Source: Thermus kawarayensis JCM 12314
Lineage (GTDB): Bacteria > Deinococcota > Deinococci > Deinococcales > Thermaceae
NCBI GenBank assembly: GCA_001311545.1
Contig: BBBL01000041.1
Location: forward strand, 1-9,451
DNA: 9,451 nt
Direction: 5' to 3'
This document shows positions 1 to 8,400 of the stretch, piece after piece. The position numbers and the translations under genes were made by a program. A model generated the notes under the pieces. It worked only from the letters and a program-made list of their open reading frames with translations. It was not told the origin of the DNA and did not search any database. Each line of letters begins with the position of its first letter. Position 1 is the first letter of the stretch.

Positions 1-60
1 CGGCCATGCGGTGCTGCGCCACGGCCCGGCCCCCTCGCCGCCACGACCTGGGTCAAGACG

Positions 61-91
61 AGCCCCCGGGGGGAGAACCCGCCCGGGGGCT
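61..91 (-). terminator. GC-rich hairpin after narK2, likely operon terminator
   Basis: AGCCCCCGGG (61-70) and CCCGGGGGCT (82-91) form a perfect 10-bp inverted repeat. The loop holds a nested GGG/CCC pair (71-73 with 78-80) closing an AGAA tetraloop, so the stem can extend to 13 pairs with one bulged base. It lies 8 nt past the narK2 stop, where a terminator is expected. The downstream minus strand reads CGTCTTGACC, with no clear U-tract. Being symmetric, it could also serve a gene converging from the left. Confidence 0.6.
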
Positions 92-99
92 TCCCCACC

Positions 100-1428
100 T
101 CAGCAGGGCTTCTCCGCCCCCTTCCTGGCGTAGAAGTACCAGTTGAGGAAAAGGTTCAGGGCGTAAAAGACCATGAGGCCGTAGAAGAAGGCGGTGAAGC
201 CCCCCGTGGCCCGCTGGGTGTAGGCGGCCAGGGTGGAGAAGAGGAAGGGCCCGTAGGCGGCCACGGCCGCCGTCCAGCCGATGACCCCTCCCGCCTGCCG
301 GGGCGGGAAGATCATGGGCATCTGCTTGAAGGTGCTGGCATTCCCCACGCCGCTGAAGAAGAAGACCAGGAGCATGGCCATCAGGAACATCGGAAACTGC
401 TCCAGGGAGGTGGGCCGGGTGAAGAGGGTGACGAGGAGGGCCGAGAGAAAGATGCCCAGGGCCGAAACCTGGGTGACCACCGCCCCCCCCAGGCGGTCGG
501 CGAAGGGGCCGGCTATCACCCGGGCCAACGAGCCCACCAAGGGCCCCAGGAAGGCGTACCGCAAGGGGTCGGGGGCCCCTTCAAACTTCCCGTAGACCTC
601 GCGAATCAAGAGGGGGAATATGGCGGAGAAGCCCGAGAAAGAGCCGAAGGTCATGATGTACAGGCTGGTCATGATCCAGGTGTGCTTGTCCCGGAAGATG
701 TCCAGCTGCTCGCGGAAGTTGGCCCGTATGGGCACGCTCCGGAGGTAGACCCAGGCGAGAAGGGCGCCCAACAAGACGAGGGGCACCCAGACCAAGGTGG
801 CGTTCTGCAGCCAGATGGGCTGGGACACCCCGGGCTTGGGGGTGAAGGTCTGTGGCCCGCCCAGGAGGGAACCGAAGAGGGCAAAGCCGATGACCCAGGG
901 GGTCACGAACTGCACGATGGAAACGCCAAAATTACCGATACCCGCCTGCAAGCCCAAAGCCGTCCCCTGGAGGCGCTTGGGAAAGAAGTAGCTGGTGGAG
1001 GGCATGAAGCCGGAGAAGTTGCCCCCGCCAATGCCGGCCAAGAAGGCCAGGAGCAGGAGCGCCCCATAGGGGACCCCCGGGTTCTGCACGGCGAAGCCCC
1101 ACCAGGAGGGGAATGAGAAGGAGCAGGGTGGAGAAGGTCACCAGCCGACGGGTGCCCAGGATGGGGGGCAGGAAGGTCCAGACGATGCGTAAGGTGCCCC
1201 CGGCCAGGCCGGGCATGGCCGTCAGCCAGAAGAGTTGCGTTGTGCTCAAATCAAACCCTGCCTTGGGCAAGCGCACCACCAGGCGCTCACCACGTACCAG
1301 GTGATGAAGGCAAGGGTGAGGTTGAAGGTGGTGATCCAGAGGGTGCGCCAGGCCAGGGCCGGGTCCCAGCGCTTGGGATCTTCCGGGTTCCACTCCGAAA
1401 GCCACTCGGTCTTTTGGGTGCGGGTCAT
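100..1428 (-). CDS. narK2: NarK2-type nitrate/nitrite transporter (MFS, NNP family), two frame breaks
   Basis: Second nitrate-nitrite porter, last gene of the operon (narK2, also called narT in Thermus). The long intact C-terminal frame (1089-100) carries [17 protein letters not shown] and [15 protein letters not shown] (first nitrate signature), the segment [20 protein letters not shown], typical of the NarK2 class, [16 protein letters not shown] with the TM8 Arg, and [16 protein letters not shown], a textbook second nitrate signature. NarK2-class proteins are thought to exchange nitrate for nitrite (inferred here). The N-terminus [22 protein letters not shown] is a long polar leader before TM1. 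One base is missing near 1282-1283 (AGCGCCTGG, expected GCC CTG GTG). Near 1099-1108 there is a net +1 or -2 shift (CCCCTCCTGGTGGGGC); the downstream frame reads [14 protein letters not shown]. Restored length is 442-443 residues. It is clearly different from narK1, so not a recent duplicate. Confidence 0.9.
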
Positions 1429-2750
1429 GGCCGATCTCCTTTCACCTCAAACTCGTTCCTTAGGTGCCGGGCCTCCGCCTGGAGGAGCTGGAGCACCGTG
1501 AGGTGCATCCACAGGAAGGCGAGGAGCGTGAGGACAAAGAGGACGAAGAAGGTCATCTGGGGAAGACCGGTCCAGGCCTGGGCGTAGGCGAAGAGGGGCG
1601 GGAGGAAGAAGCCGCCCAGGGCCCCCAGCATCCCCACAAGCCCGCCCACCGCCCCCACATCCCGGGGAAAGTAGGTAGGGATGTGCTTGTAGACGGCCGC
1701 CTTGCCGATGCCCATCCCCACCCCGATGAGAAACACCAAGCGGTGAAGAGCCAGACGTTCATGGTGAACCGCATGACCTCCTTGGTCCCCGCCTTGGTGT
1801 AGAGGACGATGTGCCCCTCGGGCATCATCAGGACGCCCGAGGCCAGGAGGATGATGCCGAAGGTCCAGTACATCACCCGCCTGGCACCTAAGCGGTCGGA
1901 GAGGTACCCCCCCACCGGGCGCAAAAGGCTCGCCGGGAAGATGAAGAGCGCCGTGAGGAGGGCCGCCTCGTGCAGGGGGAGGCCGAAGACGTCCACGTAG
2001 TACTTGGGAAGCCAGGCGGAGAGGGCCACGTACGCCCCAAAGACCACCACGTAGTAGAGGCTGAAGCGCCAGACCCGCACGTAGCGGAGGGGCCTTAGCA
2101 TCTCCAGGAAGGGCCTCCCCTGGCCTGGGCGCTTATCCTTTCTGGGGGTGCCGAACCAGAGGGCGAAGCCATGAGGACCAGAAGGACCGCATAGAGGAAG
2201 GGAATGAAGCGCCACCCTCCCGGGATGAGCCCGCCCAGGTACCCGGCGGCGGGCACGCTGGCGATGAGGCCGGGCCGATGAACTTGGTGACGCTGGCCCC
2301 CACGTTACCCGCCCCAAAAACCCCCAAGGCGAAGCCCTGCTGTTCCTTGGGGAACCAGGCGGAGTTCCAGGCGATGCCCACGCTGAAGCTGTTGCCGGCG
2401 AAGCCCACCAGGAAGGCGTAGAGGAGGAGTTCCTCGTAGCTCGCCGCCCGGGAAACCAGGTAAGCGGGGATGGCGGTGAAGAAGAGCATGAGGGTGAAGA
2501 CCAGGCGCCCCCCATAGCGGTCAGTAAGGATCCCGGCGAGAAGCCGCCACAAGGACCCGTTCAGGATGGCCACGGCCGAGATCCAGGAAAGCTGCACGTC
2601 CGTGAGGCCAAACTCCTTGCGAATGGGCACGCCCAGCACCCCGAACATCAGCCACACCGCGAACATCAGGGTGAAGGCGAGGGTGGAAAGCCAGAGCACC
2701 CGGATGCGGTCAGGGCGCTCCTTCTGCAGCAGAAGGGGATCATGGGTCAT
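1425..2750 (-). CDS. narK1: NarK1-type nitrate/nitrite transporter (MFS, NNP family), three frame breaks
   Basis: Inner-membrane major-facilitator transporter of the nitrate-nitrite porter family. After joining frames it has about 442 residues and roughly 12 hydrophobic segments. Family marks seen: [15 protein letters not shown] in the TM2-3 region with the substrate Arg, the nitrate signature [15 protein letters not shown] in TM5, [18 protein letters not shown] in the TM8 region with the second Arg, and the second signature [16 protein letters not shown] in TM11. [21 protein letters not shown] resembles the NarK1 class, thought to be proton-linked nitrate importers; the transport mode is inferred. 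In Thermus literature this gene is narK1 or narK. One base is missing near 2266-2271 (CCGGCCTCATCG, expected GCC CTC ATC), 2169-2170 (ATGGCTTC, expected ATGGGCTTC) and 1740-1742 (ACCGCTTGG). The three sum to one codon, and the frame ends with TGA overlapping the narK2 ATG. Confidence 0.9.
1436..1442 (-). promoter_or_regulatory. Shine-Dalgarno site of narK2, inside the end of narK1
   Basis: AAAGGAG lies within the last codons of narK1, 7 nt before the narK2 ATG at 1428. The ATGA overlap of start and stop suggests coupled translation. Confidence 0.7.
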
Positions 2751-2753
2751 GGT

Positions 2754-3428
2754 TCACCTCGCAAGCTTGCGCACCCAGACGACGATCTGCCAGGGGCGCG
2801 CCACGTATCCCAGGGGAACGGTGACGATGTGGACAAGCCTGGAAAAGGGAAAGAGGCCAAGAAGAGCCAGAAGTTGAAGACGTGAAGCTGGGTCCAGAAG
2901 GGGAGGTCCTGGAGGAGCTCAGGCCGGGGGTTTAGGGTGAGGACGGACCAGAGGTAGGGGGTCATCACCGCCGGGAACCAAAAGGCCCCGTAGCGGTAGA
3001 GGACCGCCGTAAGGACCCGGTGAGGGCGGAGATAAGGACGACCACTAAGACCGCGTAGTCCATGGGGGTGGAGGCCGCCCGTACCCGGGCCACGGAGATG
3101 CGCCGGGCGAGGAGGACGTAGGTGCCCACGAGGCCCAAAGCCCCAGGCCAAGCCCGGTGATCTCCAAGAGGTAAAGCCTTATGGGCACGGCGTTCCAGAG
3201 GAAGAGCCCCTTGGGGAGGAGAAGGGCCAGAAGGTGCCCAAGGAGCACAATCACCAGGCCCCAGTGCATGGCGGTGGAGCCGAAGAAGAGGCGCTTCTGC
3301 TCCAGAAGCTGGCTGGACTGGGCCGAGACCGAGAAGGGCCTATAGACCATGCGGTAAGCGGTCACCGCCACCGCCAGGGTCAGGGCGATGTAGGGGAAGA
3401 CGCCGAAGAAGAGGGTGTTCCAGCTCAT
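2754..3428 (-). CDS. narI: NarI, nitrate reductase gamma (cytochrome b) subunit, three frame breaks
   Basis: Membrane subunit that oxidises quinol and anchors NarGH; it carries two b hemes. The N-terminal half gives MSWNTLFFGVFPYIALTLAV followed by further hydrophobic segments, with His55 and His65 in MHWGLVIVLLGH, ten residues apart like E. coli NarI His56/His66. The second ligand pair is His in QLHVFNF and His in SRLVHIVTVP, 18 residues apart like E. coli His187/His205. The frame is broken near 3130-3136 (TGGGCCTCGTG, expected GCC CTC GTG), 3016-3018 (GGG, expected GGGG) and 2843-2846 (TTTT, expected TTTTT). Each is one base short, and together they return to the starting frame, ending KLAR-TGA at 2754. 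The last break lies between the second heme-ligand pair, so both His are present only when it is repaired. Restored length is 225 residues, the family norm. Confidence 0.93.
2756..2760 (-). promoter_or_regulatory. Shine-Dalgarno site of narK1, overlapping the narI stop
   Basis: GAGGT(GA) spans the last Arg codon and stop of narI, 5 nt before the narK1 ATG at 2750. It is shorter than the other sites in this operon. Confidence 0.6.
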
Positions 3429-3431
3429 CCG

Positions 3432-3944
3432 TCACCTCCTTTCCGCTATCCCCTGCAAAGCCTCCTGAACGGCCTCGAGGATCAGGAGGTAGGGGTTCTT
3501 GGCGTCTAAGGTCCTTAGGGTTTTCTGCATCTCGGAAAGAGCCCGGGGAAGAATCTCCACAAGCTCCGGCAAAGGCTTTTCCGCCCGGGCCAGGTAGCGG
3601 AGGACGTTGGTGAGGTGGTCGGGAAGCTCGCTCCCCGGGTCCAGGCCGAGCTCGCGGAAGGCCCGCACCAAGGCGGCCAGGAGCTCTCCCCGCTGATAGC
3701 TTTCCCCGTAGACGGCGAAGCCCACGTAGGGCGCGGTGGTGGGGGTGAGGTCCAGGGTGCGGGTGTAGAGCTCCTCCCACTCCCCTAGGGAGAGGTCCTC
3801 CACCTGACGCAGGAAGCGCTCCAGCCTCTGCTTGGCCAGCCCCCTGGGGCAGGCGATCCAGCGCCGCCAGAGTTCCTCCAGGTGGCCCGGCATGGGGTAG
3901 GCGAAGGCCAGGGCCAGGGTTTCCAGAAGCTCGGGGTTTCCCAT
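3432..3944 (-). CDS. narJ: NarJ, nitrate reductase assembly chaperone (TorD/NarJ family)
   Basis: System-specific cytoplasmic chaperone that binds apo-NarG and is required for Mo-cofactor insertion and membrane assembly; it is not part of the final enzyme. The 170-residue frame is intact, short but within range for the family. It is mostly helical and soluble, with no membrane segment. It begins MGNPELLETLALAFAYP, resembling NarJ starts (leading helix followed by a YP turn). The central ELYTRTLDLTPTTAPYVGF and the GSELPDHLTNVLRYLA block (Asp-His-Leu) are the characteristic NarJ family motifs. Its place between narH and narI is the usual one. It is the only complete gene in the window without a frame break. 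The stop TGA is 3 nt before the narI ATG. Confidence 0.9.
   Translation of the reverse strand: MGNPELLETLALAFAYPMPGHLEELWRRWIACPRGLAKQRLERFLRQVEDLSLGEWEELYTRTLDLTPTTAPYVGFAVYGESYQRGELLAALVRAFRELGLDPGSELPDHLTNVLRYLARAEKPLPELVEILPRALSEMQKTLRTLDAKNPYLLILEAVQEALQGIAERR
3434..3441 (-). promoter_or_regulatory. Shine-Dalgarno site of narI, inside the end of narJ
   Basis: AAGGAGGT covers the last Arg-Arg codons of narJ and shares its final T with the narJ TGA stop; it sits 5-6 nt before the narI ATG at 3428. Confidence 0.8.
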
Positions 3945-3947
3945 GAT

Positions 3948-3955
3948 CCCCTCCT
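3948..3955 (-). promoter_or_regulatory. Shine-Dalgarno site of narJ, overlapping the narH stop
   Basis: AGGAGGGG starts within the narH TAG stop. The AGGAGG core is 5 nt before the narJ ATG at 3944. Confidence 0.75.
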
Positions 3956-5483
3956 ATTCCCCGCGCAGGGGCGGCTGGATGTACCCAAGGCCCGTCTCCC
4001 CCTTGTGGGCCAAGGGGTCCTTGAAGACCTCTGCGGCCATCTCCCGGTGGTACGGGGGAAGGACGAACCGCTCCTCCAGGGTGGGCAGGGTGGTGAGGCG
4101 GTAGATGGCCTCGGCCTCTTCCAGGGTGAGGCCGGCATCCTCCAGGACCCGGAGCCCTCTCGGTGGGACGGCCCTCGAGGCTCTCCTGCCGCTTCAGGAT
4201 GCGCACCGCCAGCATCTTCTTGAGGACGGGAACGATGAGGCCTCGTTTCCGGCGGCGAAGAGGCTCGCCAGGTAGCGCACGGGCAGGCGGGCCTTCTCCA
4301 GGCTGGCGTAGACCTCAAAGTCCAGGTCGGTCTCCGGGAGGTCCAGGCGCACCAAGCCCCCGTTCCCCTGGCTTGCACGCAGGGCCTTCTCCACCGTGGC
4401 CACCACCGGGGAAAGGGGCGGGACGTAGAACATCATGGCCAGGGTACGGTACTCGGGATGGAGGGGTAGGGCCAAGCGCCAGACCTTGACGAACCGGTAG
4501 ATGGGGCTTTTCTGGGCAGCCCGGATCCAGCCCTCGTCTATCCCCTCCGCCTGGGCGGCGGCGATGACCTCGGGGTCAAAGGGGTCCAGGATGAGGGAGA
4601 GCTGGGACTCCACCAAGCGCTCGTCCGGCACCATGGCCGCCTCGGGGATGCGGTCGGCATCGTAGAGGAGTACTCCCATGTAGCGGATGCGTCCCACGCA
4701 GGAGTGGGCGCAGGCCGGGGCCTGGCCCGTCTCCAGGCGGGGGAAGCAGAGGATGCACTTCTCGCTCTTGCCCGTGGCCCAGTTGTAGTAGACCTTCTTG
4801 TAAGGACAGGCGGCCACGCACATGCGCCAGGCTTTGCACTTGTTCTCGTTGACCAAAACCACCCCGTCCTCGGCCCGCTTGTAGATGGCCCCCGAGGGGC
4901 AGGCGGCCACGCAGGCGGGGTTCAGGCAGTGGTTGCAGATCCGGGGCAGGTACTGGAAGACCACGCCCTCAATCTCCGAAAGCTGGGCCCGTATCTCGGG
5001 GTCCAAGGCCTCCAGGTTGGGGTCGTTCTGGGCGTAGAGGGGGCTCCCCCAAGGTCGTCGTCCCAGTTGGGGCCGGCCTCCGGATCATGGATTCCCCGGT
5101 GATCATGGACACGGGGATGGCCGTGGGCTGGTCCTCGCCCTCCGGGGCGGTGAAGAGGTCCGAGTAGCGGAAGGTGAAGGGCTCGTAGTAGTCGTCCAGG
5201 GAGGGCAGGGCGGGGTTGAAGAAGAGGCGCAGAAGCCTTGGGTTCGGGAGTGGAGCCTTAGGTCCAGGTGGCCGTCCTTGTACTCCCAGCCCCCCCTAAA
5301 GCGCTCCTGGTCCTCCCAGCCCGTGGGGTAGCCGGTGCCGGGGCGGGTTTCCACGTTATTCCACCACATGTACTCCGCGCCCTTGCGGTCCGTCCAAAGG
5401 TTCTTACAGGCCACGGAGCACGTGTGGCAGCCGATGCACTTGTCCAGGTGGAAGAGCATGGACATGTGGGCTCTGACCTTCAT
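3954..5483 (-). CDS. narH: NarH, nitrate reductase beta (iron-sulfur) subunit, about five frame breaks
   Basis: Electron-transfer subunit linking NarI hemes to NarG through three [4Fe-4S] and one [3Fe-4S] clusters. The N-terminus carries Cys16-x2-Cys19-x2-Cys22-x3-Cys26. Further on come CNHCLNPACVAACP, CKAWRMCVAACP, CILC and CAHSC. The Trp in CKAWRMC stands where a ferredoxin would have Cys and marks the [3Fe-4S] site, as in E. coli NarH. One base is missing near 5235 (AAGGCTTCTG), 5085 (ATGATCC), 5046-5050 (run of G) and 4237-4242 (GAGGCCTC). Near 4153-4158 there is a net +1 or -2 shift (AGGGCTCCGG). The first three losses sum to a whole codon, and after restoring them the later Cys residues fall at 184, 187, 192, 196, 217, 223, 227, 244, 247, 259 and 263, the numbering I recall for E. 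coli. Restored length is 510-511 residues, normal for the family. It ends CGC GGG GAA TAG, 9 nt before narJ. Confidence 0.93.
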
Positions 5484-5488
5484 GGGCT

Positions 5489-5496
5489 ACCTCCTT
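5489..5496 (-). promoter_or_regulatory. Shine-Dalgarno site of narH, overlapping the narG stop
   Basis: AAGGAGGT begins inside the narG TAA stop and ends 5 nt before the narH ATG at 5483. It is a near-perfect anti-16S match and decides the start. Confidence 0.8.
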
Positions 5497-8400
5497 ACCA
5501 CTCTGGGGGCCTTTCCAGCTTGCGCACGTAGACCCAGGTGTCCCGGTTCACCCCCACGGGGCCCCAGTAGTTGAAGGCGTAGGTGAACTGGGCATAGCCG
5601 CCGGACATCAAGACGGGCTTGAGGCGGGCGCGGGTGATGGAGTTGTTCATCCCCGCCCGCTTGCCCCTCAAGGGGCTTTTGGGGATGCCCACGGTGCGCT
5701 CGGTGGCGTGGTAGACGAAGACCGTGCCCCTGGGAATCCGGGCCGAGACGATGGCCCGCTGGACGAAGACCCCGTTGTCGTTGAAAAGCTCCACCCAGTC
5801 GTTGTCCCGGATGCCGAGCTCGGCGGCGTCCTTGTCGTTGAGCCAGACGGGGTAGCCGCCCCGGGAGAGGGTCATCATGCGGTGGTTCTCGGAGTAGGTG
5901 GAGTGGATGGACCACTTCCCGTGGGGGGTGATGTAGTTTAGGAGCTTGCCCTGGGCCTCCTCGGCCGCCTTCTCCGTCTCCTGGAGCATGAAGACCTCGG
6001 GGCGGGGCTTGTAGGTGGGCAGGTGCTCCCCCCAGGCTAGGTAGTTCGGGTGGTCCAGGTAGAGGTGCTGCCTTCCCGTGAGGGTGCGCCAGGGGATCAG
6101 GCGCTCCACGTTCAAGGTGTAGGGGCTATAGGCACGGCCGTGGTTGATGACAGCGCTCCAGGTGGGGGTGGTGAGCTGGCGGCGGGGCTGGGCCACGAGG
6201 TCCTTGAAGGAGATGCGCACGTGGCGGTTGCCCTCGGCCAGGTCGGTAAGCTGCACCCCGGTCTTCTTCTCCTCGTCCAGGAAGGCCCGGTAGGCGAGTT
6301 CCCCGTTGGAAACAGGGTCCAGGAGGAGGATGGCCTCCGCCACCTGGCGGGCCTCCTCCAGGGAGGGCCGCTTCTCCCCCTGGTAGAGCCGGGGCTGGCG
6401 CCCGGCGAGCTCCTGGTAGAAGTCCTCCACGGGGATGGAGAGGCCGTGCATCCCCACCCCCACCTTCTCCACCACCGGCCCCAGGGTGACGAACTTCTCG
6501 TAAAGCTGGGTGTAGTCCCGCTCCACCACCCGGAACTTGGGCATGGTCTTGCCGGGGATGGCCTCCACCTCGCCCTTCTTCCAGTCCCGGTCCTCGAGCT
6601 GGGCGAGCTCGTCCGGGGTATCGTGCTGCAGGGGGATCATGACCAGGTCCTTCACGGGCCTAGGCAGGTGGACCCGGGCGAGCTCCGAAACCTTCCGGGC
6701 TATGGCCTTGAAGATCTCCCAGTCGGGCTTGGACTCCCAAGAGGGAGGCACGGCGGCCTGGAGGGGGTTGATGAAGGTGTGCATGTCGGTGGTGTTCAGG
6801 TCGTCCTTCTCGTACCAGGTGGCGGCGGGCAGGACGATGTCCGAGTAGAGGGCGCTGGTGTCCATGCGGAAGTTGAGGTCCACCACCAGGTCCAGCTTCC
6901 CCTCGGGGGCGGGCTTCCGGTAGACCGCTTCGGAAACGTGGTCCTCCGCCACCTCCTCGGCCACGGCGGCCGTGTGGGTCCCCAGGTAGTGCTTGAGGAA
7001 GTACTCGTGCCCCTTGGCGCTGGTGCCGATGGCGTTCCCCCGCCAGATGAACCAGACCCTGGGCCAGTTCTCGGGGGCGTCGGGGTCTTCCACGGCGAAG
7101 CGGAGCTCCCCCCGCTTCAGGGCCTCCACCACGTGCTGGACGATCTCGGCCTCCGTCTTCGCCCCTTTGGCCTCGGCCTCGGCCACCACCTGCAAGGGGT
7201 TCTTGTTGAACTGGGGGAAGAAGGGAAGCCACCCTTTACGCACCGCCCGCACCTGGTGGTCTAGGGTGTGGTCGGAGAGGCCCTTGGCCGTCTTGTCGTA
7301 GGCGGAAAAGCCCCGCTCGTAGCGCCACTGGTCGGAGTGGACGTAGTGGAAGCTGGGGGTGTTCTGCTGCCTAGGCGGGTAGCCCCAGTCGGTGGCGAAG
7401 GCGATGGGCCCCCAGGAGGCCTGGTTGGCCAGCTTCTCCTGGCCCACGTAGTGGGCGAGGCCCCCCCCGTTCACCCCCACGCTCCCCGTGAGCATGAGGG
7501 CCACGATCCCCGCCCGGTACAGGAGATTGTTGTGGTACCAGTGTTGATGCCGGCCCCGATGATGATGAGGTTCTTCCCCCGGGTCCTGAGGCCGTTCTCC
7601 CCCCAGGCCCTGGCGTAGGTGAGGAGGGTGTCCCGGTGGATCCCTGTCCACTTTTCCTGCCAAGCGGGGTATAGGGAAGGTCGTCCTCGTAGGAGACGGG
7701 GTAGTCCCCGGGAAGGCCCCGCCCCACTCCGAACTGGGCCATGAGGAGGTCAAAGACCGTGGCCACGGCCACCCTCTCCCCGTTTTTGGTGGCCACGTAC
7801 TTGACCGGCACCCCCCGCTTGAGCTTCCGGTCCGAGGCGAAGTCGTCAAACTCCACCAGGGCCACCTCGTCCTCCACCCCGAGGAGGCTCAGGCGGGGGT
7901 TCAAGGGCTCCCCGGTTCTGGGGTCTTCCAGCTTCAGGTTCCACTTCCCCTTCTCCTTCTGCCAGCGAAAGCCCAGGGTCCCCATGGGCATCCTGGGGCC
8001 CTTGGCCTCGTCAAAGACGAGGAGCTTGAAGTCGCCGTTTTCCTCCTCGGCGTACTCGGCCAGGCGGTTCGCCCTTAGGTAGCGCCCGGGACGGCCTTCT
8101 TGGATCTCCACCAGGAAGGGGGCGTCGGTGTAGCGCTTCAGGTAGTCCTGGAAGTAAGGCACCTCCCGCTCGGCGTAGAACTCCTTCAGGAGGACGTGGT
8201 TCACCGCCATCCAGAAGGCCCCGTCCTGGCCGGGGTGGATGGGAATCCACCAGTCGGCGTACTTGGACACCTGGGAGAAGTCGGGGCTGAAGACGGTGAG
8301 CTTGGCCCCGGCGTGCCGCACCTCGGCGATGAAGTGGGTGTCGGGGGTGCGGGTCATGTTGAGGTTGGAGCCCATGACGGCGATGAAACGGGCGTTGTAC

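Noticed and set aside
1..60. Possible end of a converging gene or start of a downstream gene
   Set aside because: All frames are short here and none gives a recognisable motif or ribosome binding site; too little sequence to call.
1553..2515. 320-codon frame as a separate gene within narK1
   Set aside because: Only its middle part is transporter sequence. Its beginning and end are out-of-frame readings of narK1, so it is a product of the frame breaks.
3340..4215. 291-codon frame spanning the narH end and narJ
   Set aside because: The first 20 or so codons are true NarH; the rest is Pro/Gly/Arg-rich out-of-frame reading of narH and narJ.
6050..7264. 404-codon open frame on the plus strand opposite narG
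   Set aside because: It lies antisense to well-conserved NarG sequence, is rich in Gly, Val, Leu, His and Pro, and shows no domain. It is the usual mirror of G/C-biased third positions.
1090..7670. Programmed frameshifting or transcriptional slippage as the reason for the many breaks
   Set aside because: The runs are only 1-5 bases long, there are too many sites, and no pseudoknot or long slippery run is visible. Slippage known in Thermus uses much longer A/T runs. Sequence error is simpler.
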